Source: Patiria miniata (lineage: Eukaryota; Echinodermata; Asteroidea; Valvatida; Asterinidae). From it: a DNA stretch of 64,000 nucleotides. Below, in pieces: positions 37,001 through 49,000 of the stretch; the stretch's first letter is position 1, and each line of letters begins with the position of its first letter. Both the position numbers and the translations under genes were made by a program. The stretch lies in contig NW_024037055.1 of the NCBI RefSeq assembly GCF_015706575.1, positions 14,670,262-14,734,261 of the forward strand. Direction: 5' to 3'. Below the pieces are notes generated by a model that saw only the letters and a program-made list of their open reading frames with translations, had not been told where the DNA came from and searched no databases.

Positions 37001-40000
37001 TAAAAAAAAAACTACTGTTTTTGCTAATTTTTGGCCAAAATGGAGAAATTTCAGTCTGGCATGCGTAAACGTGTAAACTGGCCCAAGCCGAAGTCCAATT
37101 CTCAATGCCCAAAATCCCCAAATTTGACAAAAATTTAAACAAAGATATAAAACTTGGGTATCCCATTTAGGTTATAAAACGAAGTTTCTCTCATATTTGG
37201 GTTATTTTATCCCATTTTGGTGCAAATCTCATAAGCCTAGTAATTTAGTAAAAAAAAAGTATGCGCTGTGCGTAATGATTTTCCTGCGTAATTCCAATGG
37301 CCCAACGTTACATCAGTGCCCATCACATTTGTACACAAAAATCGTACATGCTATAGCCACCCAACAAACTGTAAAAACATCAGATTTCACTCTCAAAAAC
37401 GGCCACAAAGTTATTAGATATGCTACCTGAGATACAAGGAGAGATCGATTATTAAGATTGAGGAACTACGATGTGGGCAAAAAGTGAAATGATCGCCGGT
37501 ACTGCGGTAGCAAAAACACTCCGAGTTCCATTTTGTTTACACCGCGTGCGATGGAGTCTGGACGGTTTCCGAAAACGAAGAACTTACACTGGTATCCACT
37601 GACATATTCTGACCGTACGGGCCATGAAGGGAACCAGTGTAGAATATGCATTACGCGACGCATCATGTGACAATGTTTTGGCTGCACTCGATCTCAAACG
37701 TGATAATTTTCTGTTGCATTTACATTATTGCGTACCGGGAACGAAACAGTGATGCTTACACGACGCGCGCTGTCAAACAGAAGGCGCCATGATGAAAATA
37801 CATCGCGACACAAATGTGTCTATAACTCTAAAATACAATCATATTTTGAAGGTTTTAAAAAAAGCATTTCAAGCTTCGATATCACTAATTACAATTTTCA
37901 AGGTTCCATTTATTATTTTCAATGTATTTCGTGATGAAAAAGTTTTGGGAAAAACAAAAAGAATCGTAACTTTGCAACGCGTAGGCCGATTATCATGGAA
38001 CGTGGATGGTTGAATGGCATTTTCAATAAGCTTTCGACTGACGTATGGTTTCTTGACGTCTGCTATGCTACACTACTGTCAAGACCGAGTTAAACACAGT
38101 CACCAGGGCAGACAATTCTTGCCGTGGATCTTGAACGCATGGACCGGTCTGTGCGCGCCGCATGGCCCGTGAACGTAACATGTCATGCGCGCAGCATTTT
38201 TCGTACTCGGAGTTAAAATGAGACTTTTCAAACAGCAAAAACAAGAGTAATTTCGACTCAAATCACAATCACAATAGGAAAATATGTAAGTTTATTATAT
38301 CATTGAACTATCATCATAAATTACGAGGAATATTTCAAAATTTTAACTTATAAATGGGGAATGAAAACATCCGACTTTTTGAAACAAAATCACCGGGCGT
38401 GTGTATGTTTTGTACACAAAGTGATCACCGGCAGCAAACAGCGAGTGCGCGAGCCCTATTAACAGTGGCATTGTGTATTTGCAGTGCAAATACACAAGGT
38501 TATGAGCAATCGCAATCAGTACTGCAAGGTTTTATTGTATTTTCAAATTTGCAAATTCTTTATACAATATGCCACCTCATGAAATTATTCTTACCATTGC
38601 ATTCATAAGCATTCAGTATTTGTATACTATTGCACAGGATGTTATGCTATATTCATAAGCATTCAGTATTTGTATACTATTGCACAGGATGTTATGCTAT
38701 ATTTTACCTCCTGGGCGTGCTTCTCCATGTAGCGGAAGGCGTACTCGTCCGCATCGATCAAGACGAAGATGTGGTTGTGGAAGTTAACCCGGCTGCCGAC
38801 GTACAGGTCCCTGGCCTGGTAGTACTCGGACAGCTCGGTGCCAAAGCGCTCCTGGTTGGGCTTCTTGATACGGTTGCGCTCCAGGAACTTGCCGCCGATT
38901 ATGCCTGGAGATTCATCCGAAAAATACAAACTGTCAACTTGCAAGTTCTTAAATAGATTGTCAGATTTGGACCTCTGGATTAATAATAATAATACAATAA
39001 TCGGCATTTAAAAGTGCTCTTATTAGTTAACTAAATCACAGCGCTTACAGTAGTATTATTACCCCTCATCATTGGGCCAATCAAACATTCTAAATACCAT
39101 CTCAGCTCCCTGGGGAGTATACAGCTCGATGCAGCCTGTTAGGCGCAAGCAAGCTAATTCAATCACAAAAACCATCTCTGCCCTCACAGGTACCCATTTA
39201 CTCCTGGGTGGAGAGAAGCAATGAGTGACAAAGTGCCTTGCCCAAGGGCACACGCACATGCATGACCCAAGGCTGGACTCGAACCCACAACCCGCAGCTT
39301 TACCCGCAGACCACGAATCCAGTGCCCTTAACCACGAGGCCACAGCACTCCGCATTACTATGCATTGATCCCTTTTCTGTTACTGTTTCAATTTTTTTTC
39401 TTTGTTAATTTTTGTAAAAACTCCATGCAAGCTGTGATGATATATATGGTACATAACATGAAATCAGTGTCCATAAAGGTTTAGGGTTCTACTACACCAA
39501 AAACATGCGAAATCGGACCCAAAGAGTGCCACCTTGTGACGCTCAGGAGCAAGGTGGCAATATTTTTTTTCACTGCAAATGAAAGATTATGACCTCTTTG
39601 ACAATTTTCTGTTCAATTATGCCAGATGGTTTTTTTTATATTCCCCTCTCCCTCCGCCACTTTGCGAAATAGACCCAAAAGTTGCGTATTTGTTTTTAAC
39701 AAAATCATCTGAGTTTGAAGCCACTTTTCACAAATGCTTGATTTCCATAAACATTTCTACAATTCGGGCGATTCACAATGCAGAGCGCCACCAATAGTTT
39801 GCCACAGAGAGTTCATTTTTCCCAGTGCATTGTGGGAGATGGCCGACAAATTCGCAGCGCAGGACATTTGATATTGTTCCTTTTTTCCAGTCAGTAGTTT
39901 CGTAAGCGTATGATTCGAGTATACTCTGCCCTTTTCTTAACTTTGTATCAATATGGTGATTTTTGGTAAGGCGGCAGAACGCTATGCCCCAATCTGTAAC

Positions 40001-43000
40001 AAATTTGCTCGTATCTACTGACTCTCATTCAAATGGGTCATATTTTGTCGACTGTCAACTTGAAAAGTTGACTCTCCATGGCAAACTCTTGGTGGCGCAC
40101 TACACTGTGAATCGCCCGAATAAGTCCCAATTATATATAGGCTGCAAGGAGATCTCTCATTCAAAATTACCCGAGGGATCACAAAATATTCATGAGCTTG
40201 CGCAAAGTAATTTACAGCATTTTAGTGACGTGCAATCTCAGGCAGGGATGAAATGGCTAATTGTCCTTACTCGCAGCAGAAGCTGAATTGCAAAGGACGC
40301 AGCTAAACACGGTCGAGCCGAAGACAAGCAAAGACGACTAGGCTGCCGCATACAACCCATGTCTTAACACGGAGCACAGCCGGCTTGAAGCCCCAGATTG
40401 AACCGGCAGAAATGAAAAACCCTCTTGGCACCGGAGAGAATCAACAAACAACTCTACTCACATATTACCCTAGCCGGGAATCGAACCCGGGCCACAGTAG
40501 TGAGAGGCGAGTGATTTACACCCTGCACCCCCCATTTCACAGGGAGGCAAGGATGCATGGAGACAAACACTTAAATGTTTGATATACTTACCAGAGTTGC
40601 GGACCGGCGGCTCAAACACGGAGACGGTGTCGTCGGACAGGAAATAGGAGAGAATGAATCTACGGTCTGTGTCAATGGGTTTAGTGGTATCCAGTCGGCA
40701 AACAAAACGAATCACATTGCTGTCAAGTCCGTGCCTGAATCACACATACAAATAGAAATGTAAATAAGTTTGTAAAAAGCTTCTCACCAAAGACAGCTTT
40801 AGGGGAGAAGGCGAAATTAAACAGGCTGGAACTTGAGGTTCACACCTTGAGGTTTTACAAGGTACCTCAGGGTTCAACCTCAACTTACTGCTTGGTTAAT
40901 TTTGCATTCTAGAATACTGCTCACTTGACTTGAACTTGAGGTTCACACCTTGAGGTTTTACAAGGTACCTCAGGGTTCAACCTCAACTTACTGCTTGGTT
41001 AATTTTGCATTCTAGAATACTCACATAACTTGCTCACTTAACTTTAACTTGAGGTTCGCACCTTGAGGTTTTACAAGGTACCTCGGGGTCAACCTCAACT
41101 TACTGCTTGGTTAATTTTGCATTCTAGAATGCTCACTAAACTTGCTCACTTAAGTCTTAACTTGAACTTGAGGTTCGCACCTTGAGGTTTTACAAGGTAC
41201 CTCAGGGTTTCAACCTCGACTTACTTCTCGGTTAATTTTGCATTCTAGAATGCTCACTTAATTTGAACTCAAGGTTCGCACCTTGAGGTTTTACTAGGTT
41301 TTACTTCGGAGCTCAACCTCGACTTGTTTAATTTTGCATTCTAGAATGCTCACTGAACTTGCTTTCTTAACTTGAACTTGAGGTTCCCACCTTTAGGTTT
41401 TACAAGGTACCTCGTTTCAACCTCGACCTACGTCTCAGTTAATTTTGCATTCTAGAATGCTCAATTAATAACTTGCTCACTTAACTTGAACTTAAGGTTC
41501 GCACCTTGAGGTTTTACGAGATTTACATAGGTACCTCGGAGCTCAACCTTGACTTGTTTAATTTTGCATTCTAGAATGCTTACTTAACTTGCTCGAGGTT
41601 GAGGTTCGCATCTTGAGGTTTTACAAGGTTTTACTGGGCTCAACCTCGACTTACTGCTTGGTTAGTTTTGCATTCTAGAATGTTCACTTAACTTGCTCAC
41701 TTAACTTGAACTGGAGGCTTGCAACTTGAGGTTTTACAAGGTTTTACAGGGTACCTCTGGGCTCAATCTCGGATTACTACTTGATTAATTGTGCATTTCA
41801 GAATGCTCACTTAATTTCGCAAGTACTATGATATCACCAAAAAGTCACTGAAGAAATAATGATGAAACCGTGCCATGGCAAGGCCAGGGCTGGAAACCCA
41901 ACAGAATGCCAATTTGACCTACCTGTCTTTCTCCATGAATTTGATGAAGTCTCTCCGGGGCGGCTTGGGCAGCAGACCCATGCAGGAGCAGAGAGAATCC
42001 TCCTCGGAGCCAAATCCAGTGTACGGCGGCCACTCACGCTTCATGGATGGGGCTGCCTCGCCCTTGTAGTTAAGCGGGGTGAAAGTAGCTGCAAATTGGA
42101 ACACAGTGTCTTGATTACATATTCTGGCAACTATAATAAGTTTTGCTTCTGGAACGGACGCAAAGATCCTCGTCATCTACAGAAGAATTCAGCATTTACA
42201 GTATTCCACAAGTTCAGCTGGAAAATTTGGATTATTAAAGACTCTGTATATAAGATGAATTTGCATCGGGGTGATGTAAATCAATATTAGGTATTTTGGA
42301 CCTTCACCGATGTATAAACACTGTATACTCAGTGTGTTACCTCCCGAGTAAAAGTTGAAAAAAATAAAAAACAATCGTGAGGGACTCGAACCCACAACCT
42401 CCTGCTTTCTGGTGCAGACGTCTTACCACTCGACCACCGAGCTTGTGGGATCAGTTGGCTGGTTCAAATCTGATGTACATGTAGCAGCGGGTACCGCAAT
42501 TAAACTATTCATAGGATGAATTTGCGTCGGGGTGATGTAAAACAATATCAGCTTTTTTGCCCTTCAAATTTTTAAAACAACAATATCTCAGAGACAAAAT
42601 ATGCATTTCCAATCATATTTTTGTCAATGTTTAAAGATCAATATTTTAATACCATTAAATTGAATTTTTAAAATATATGCTGAAAAAGTTGGTGAAAATT
42701 GCTGTCAAAAGTGGGTTTCCTTCTTTTGGCACCACCCTGTACAACCCTACCCTTTTATCTGCAAGAAACCTGGGTTAAACAAAAAACGTCTCCAAAATAC
42801 ACTACAATCTGTAGCCGACTTACCCACACCATACTTGGAGCGATAGTACTCTTTAGTGAAGTCGTCACAGTCACAGAGGGTCAGTTTACGGCCCCACATA
42901 TTCATCTGTGTGCCAATCTTGAGGTCGCTGGCCTTGTAGTACTCAGTATGAACTGCTCCGGTCTGAAACCATTGGAAATGTGGAAAATCTGTTTAGTTGG

Positions 43001-46000
43001 AGTGGAAACTGGTTTTTATATTAAGGCAGACCAAGTAATAATCATTCAATTTTCAATCAAAAGGTGTTCCAAGGTACAATGGCAAGTTTTTCCTCCTAAA
43101 CGTACAGAATGTCTCAATTCAGTAGATGTTTTGCTTTGTACGTCATTCTATAAACTCGGGGTGTAAAGCTTGACATTTTTCCTGTCCCAGCTACAGCGTG
43201 GTGGAGCAGGCGGCATGTAAAGGCACCTTAACCAGACCGCCACACAACCCGTGTATGACCACAGAGCACAGCCAGAGATCGAAAGTGTGGATTTTTGCGG
43301 CGGGAGGAAAAACCCTCGTGGAGAGAATCAACGAACAACTCTACTCGCACATGGTCCGAGCCAAGAATCGAACCCGGGCAACATTGGTGAGAGGCAAGTG
43401 CTTTACGCACAAGCCACCCATGCCAACCTTATATAAAAGTTTAGTCCCCACAAAATTGTTATCGGCAAGCAGCAAGGTTGAATTTTCCACCTTGTCGTAC
43501 ACTGCTTATTCTCAATTATTAAATAAAATTGTTGAAAATGTAATGTTAACCAGTTCGCGCCGGGATTATTTTTGCCGAAAATTTAGATTTTCGTAAAAGG
43601 CAAGATAAGCAACCAACTTCTGATATACAGCCAAATTAACGCCAAAAATACTGATTCGCAAGAGTCATTTCAACAGAATTGTACGATATTTCTTATTTTC
43701 AGCACTCCGGAGTGTGCCCACGGAGCATAAATTGTACCAAAACAAGCCGTGCACAGCGGCCTTGTTCAAGTTCAACACATGGTCTGCCTCCACAGACTTC
43801 TCAGACTTTTGTGTGTGTGTGTACAAAACATATGGGGTATTAGCGTGTTTATACGTCATCCGGAGGCGAGTCCAGGCGCGCTTGACGTTTTAACCCGTCA
43901 GCCGTGCCTGTGTATAAAAACAGCCAGATCGTATTATCACGCCATCCGACACGAACTGGTTAACTCTTTCAGTGCCAAACTCGTACATGTACGAGGTAAT
44001 GTTTGTACTTAAAATTGCCAAACCTCGTACATGTACGAGGTACAGGAAATATGTTATCAAAAGGGGGCACTCTCGCTCTTTCTAATGGTACCATTTTCAT
44101 ACATGTACAACCTGTATTTATTTTTTCATTTGAGTTCTTGCGAGAGGGCGCAGCACTAAATCTCGTATTTTCTGCAAAAAGTGTGGAATTCCCCTGTATT
44201 CAGGCCAGTGTTTCATGGTGTATCACTATGTTTGTGACTACTTTTGACTTTCCAATATATCAAGGATATGAGCAACAACAACAAATTTAGTGAGTAAAAG
44301 TTTTTTTGTGTTTTTTTTTACAGAATTTCGAACAATTAACAAAAACGATCGAAGTTGGGCACTTTAGGGTTAAACTTTTCAAATTTCGCGGGCACTGAAA
44401 GAGTTAAGAAGGATTTGAAGTTTTCTATCAGAATATGAATTTTAAGTTTGGCCAGTCTCCTAAGTTCATTTGGAAACATATATAGCATACCTTGAGACTG
44501 TCCAGAATGTACCTGCCCCCGTGGCCCATGGGCCCAAACACATTCAGCACCGTGCGGCCTGTGTTCTTCCCAGGCTGCTGCAGGGGCTCGGGCCCGCTCA
44601 TGGGCATGCGGGCCCGTCGCAGGAACATCGGGGTGGCGTCCCGGCCCGCGTTGGCCGGGATCATCTCCTTGACCTCCACGGTGTCGTCGGCGAGGAAGTA
44701 GTGCAGGATCATCTCCCGGGTGTCGCCGAACATGTTGTCGGTGTCGTCCCAGTAGCAGTAGAAGCGCAGCACGTGGCGGTCGTGGTCCAAGAACTGCTTC
44801 AGGGTGTCCACCTTCTCGTACGGACGGAGCGGCTGCTGGGACTCATCCATCTAGAATATAAACATTACCACTTTAATGCCAAGTCTTCTATTTTTGTTAA
44901 TTTCTGTACGTGTATATACACTTCAATCGTATGACGTCATAGCCTACTACTATATCCGCATGCAGTGCTTTACGATCTTTACCTACAATGACGTAGGCTG
45001 GGTCATGTAGGTTAGTGCGAGAGCCCTATTCATACAGCGCCAAAACCAAAAACGTGCAAGCATATTTGCGAAAAAGTAACAGCATACTAAGCTTGTGACA
45101 TCATGGCAAGCATTCTAAAACTTTTGAACTTTGAGGAAGTTTTCCACGAATGCTTTATGACATCAACTATGATCTGCATTCCCATTTACGTGAAGTACAA
45201 ACCACCCTTGAGGTTGTCACGTAAAAGATTTTCGTTTACATTTTCATGGACTTTCCAGTTGTCTGCTCATATCGTTCTTCTGTTTTGGAGCTGTTTGCCT
45301 GTCGCATGTTGAGCATCAGCTTTCGCTAATGAGAAATGTTTGTGGTTGTCATTCAATGTGCATAATGTTGATGATGTCGTCTAATCATTTGTCTATGAGC
45401 AAGATCGGTATCTTGATGAAGCAGTCTATGCTAAAGGTCTTTCGGTATAAAATCACTGACGTGATGATACACAATGTTACGCGATGTTACGCGGACGCCC
45501 ATTCTGCTTGTAATTAACACGCGAGCGTCGTGCGCCCGTCTCCATGCCCATGGTCGTTAACCAATACTTACGAGGGATAAAGTTAAGATCCTAAGCTTTA
45601 AAATGATACAAAAATAATGGTGGTACGTGTTTCCGCAGCGACGCTAGAGCCTCGCAAAAAAAATGTTGCAGGTATTTTGGGACGCGTTGTACAAGTGCAC
45701 CTGTGATCTTCGAACGAACAACTACAAAAAAAGATGACGACAATGACGCTGACAATGACAAAATCATTACTGGACCGAGCCCAGTCTAATGTGGCTTTCC
45801 CGGGATTCCTGGGTTTCGCATTCATGAGCACCCTACTGTGATAATGGCTTCTCAATCAGTTAACGACCATAAATATGTTCGCACATACGGCGGCAGTGCA
45901 TGGTTTGTCCTTGATCATACCATGGAGCTTTTTATATAGCTCCACGATCATACAGTCAGGCTATCCCCAATGTATGTGCGTCGTTGTCTAGAGCCACCTG

Positions 46001-49000
46001 CCTCCCATCAGAATTTGAGTGACGAGTGACGAACCAGTTAAGTGCTGGAGAGCTGCCTAAAGTATACATCTAAGAAAGCCACATTTCACTGGGCTCGGTC
46101 CAGTAATGTGTACAGTAGCCGTTGAGCTAGAACATTGACAGGTTGGTTGTTATATGCCCCTTCGAGCTTCAAGCCCAAAAACTTTACACGGAGTGGCCAC
46201 GGGGAGAATTTTATTACCACACGTGTTTCTAGGTCAATTACCCCCGCATGCCTGGATATGCACAAGATATAGGTCATTCACATGGCCAGGGATCAACGCC
46301 TCGCTTCTCGAAGGGTTAAGATTTGAGCAATTTCATTGCTTTAAAAAGGGCACAACGAGCAAATGATCATGCATGTGTCTTTATTAAAGGTCCTTACCCC
46401 CTTCCTGTAGTCCTTGTACGGGTCTCCTGGCGTGCTCTCCGGCGGGTTGACACGCACCCCCGCCTTGCGCAGGAAGTTGTAAGTGAACTGGTCGCAGCCG
46501 GTCAGCTTGAAGGTGCGGCCGTACAGCATGAGCTCCGTGCCGACGTTGAAATTCTCCATGGTGTAGAACTGGTCGTCGTTGGGAGGCGGGAGGGGAATTC
46601 GGTGGCGGCGGATCAGTGTGCCTGATGACAAAAATAAACAATAATCGTGATGCGACCAGGCTAAATGAGTCGTTTGTCTGGAATTTTCATTTGGTCCAGA
46701 TTCAGGCCAAAATAGGACCACTTCATCACATCACTTCATCACATCTCTTGGTGTTCCGACTTCCATAATTTTTGAACTAAAGATGGTATCAGCATGTGGT
46801 TTTCACAGCAGTAATGCTGAGATTGTGCTCTTTTGAAATCTGTAAAAAAAAAATTGACCAGGGTCGACAAACGACTCATTTAGCTTGATCACATCAAGTA
46901 CATTTATTTCTTTTTTATTTACTAGCTCTCTCGACATGCTATTTTCAAATTTCACCCCTAAAAAAGATCTTACTTGGAATTGCTGTTTTTGTGGTAATAT
47001 AAAAGTTATTATCTTAAAGTAAATTTGAATTCTCGATCCTGATTGGTCGATCCATGGCAACAAACCAAGCTACATTTTCCCATGTAATAATAATAATAAT
47101 ACAGTGGAACCTCACTATAACGAACATCTGTGGGATCCACAGAAATTCTTCGTAATAGCGATCGTCCAGTATAGCGATTTTCACACATTAGCGGCACCCT
47201 CTTTTGATCATTGTTATTGTGTAGTTGCATTTACAAACCACGTGCGGAGTCGCCAAACGTGTCCATTAATATTTTTAATTCCGTAGCAGAACTTCACCAA
47301 GTACGCCCAAGTGCGACTATTGAATCATGTAATTACACAGTTTTGAGCTTACATGGGTGGCTTTTTCCTACTATTCGTTGGGGAAATAATAGCCATTTGT
47401 CGCTCTTCTGTTGACATTTCCAACAACAATGTTCGGTACGTTTTGTAAAAAAAAAATTGGAGCCAAGGCTGATGTTCGGTATAGCCGAATGTTTGGTATA
47501 GCGGTGTTCGGTATATAGCGACGTTCCACTGTAGCAGGAATTAATATAGCACTTTCACACCGCAACTGGGTATCAGAGCGCTTTAGAGTTATTATTTTCC
47601 CTGTTTCAACGGGCAAACACTCCTGAAACCTCAACTCCCTGGATAGTATACATGGCCAGTAAGCAGCCATTTCGGTGCTCTTGTTTGTAATCAACCTCTC
47701 ACAGTCACCAACACTGCCCTCACAGGTACCCATCTACTCCTGGGTGGAGAGAAGCAATGAGTGACAAAGCGCCTTGCTCAAGGGCACACGGACCATAAGC
47801 CCAGGGTGGACTCGAACCCACAATTACCCGCAGACCACAAATTCAATGCTCCAGACCACTAGGCCACGGCACTCCACATGTAGCACGGTCCATACCGCAC
47901 TCTAAATATTACGCTATCCTGAGATGTGCGCGCCATTCCTGCTGCACACGCACGAGTAAAAGGACAACTGCTAAAAAGTTTGTGTACAGAGTGCGCGTTC
48001 CATCTTTCACTGTGCGCAACTTTAAATTGTGATGCGATCAAGCTGCATGAGTTGTTTGGAGATGCAGGCCAAAATAGGGCCACTTCATCACATCACTTCA
48101 TCACATCTCTTGGTGTTCCGGCTTCCATAACTTTTAAACTAAAGATGGTATCAGCATGCGGTTTTCACAGCAATAATGCTGTGATTGTGCTCTTTTCAAA
48201 TCTGTAATAAAAAAAATTTGACGGGGGTCGACAAACGACTCATTTAGGTTGATCGCATCACAATTCATGGTTATCCTACTCGCGTTCAAGGGTAACACGG
48301 AATACTGTTTGGTAATCTCTTTAAGTCACACGAAGTTTACCTTGCGGTATCCCGCTGTTGTTGACCTGGGGTTCAATGACCTGTATGGAGTCATCTTCCA
48401 GGTACAGATAGATCTTGCACTTGCGGACGCGGAACTGCTCCTGGGACTTCTCGTGTACTGCCTCCTGGAAGTAGGCATCAAAACGCAACACCTGCCGGGG
48501 CAAAAATGACATCAGAGCCTTAGTAAATCACTAGTTTGATTCTTGCTAAATCGTGCAAAAAAAGTAAGGGCTATCAACTTTGTAAGGAGAGAATGCAAAA
48601 TTAAACAGGCATTCATAAATACCTCATACAGTTTAGCCATTCCTATTGGTCGAGAGCCCGTCACGTGGCCGGTCTTAAACGGATGATAAAGACATGGCTA
48701 GCTGGTCTTAAACACTTTTCCAGTGTCACATAAAATGTGGACTCCTAAAAATCCAGTGCCTCTTACCGTTTCATTGGTTGAACGTTCACAATCCTCACGT
48801 AGGCATGCGCAACACTACCAGTGAGTCAGAATTGTATAGTTCTAAATTCAAAACGCAACGCCCCAGGTGCGTTCTGCGCGACATCGCGCAGAACGTGCTA
48901 CGCGCGCGTCAATCTCCATAAAAGGGTTGTTTACATCTTACTCGCCAGCTGAACACTCCATTATTTTGCTAAAAGGGATGTTTCAAAAAGCTGGAGTGAA

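Noticed and set aside
42371..42440. Functional tRNA gene on the - strand
   Set aside because: Box-like motifs are present but no acceptor stem pairs and the T stem has a mismatch. It sits in a SINE.
42700..42745. Terminus of another ACAGGGTG-type element
   Set aside because: The sequence GGGTTTCCTTCTTTTGGCAC then CACCCTGT resembles one end, but I could not find its partner, so I do not call an element.
44470..44934. 154-codon + strand ORF over EFHC2 exon 5
   Set aside because: Antisense shadow of a GC-rich conserved exon.
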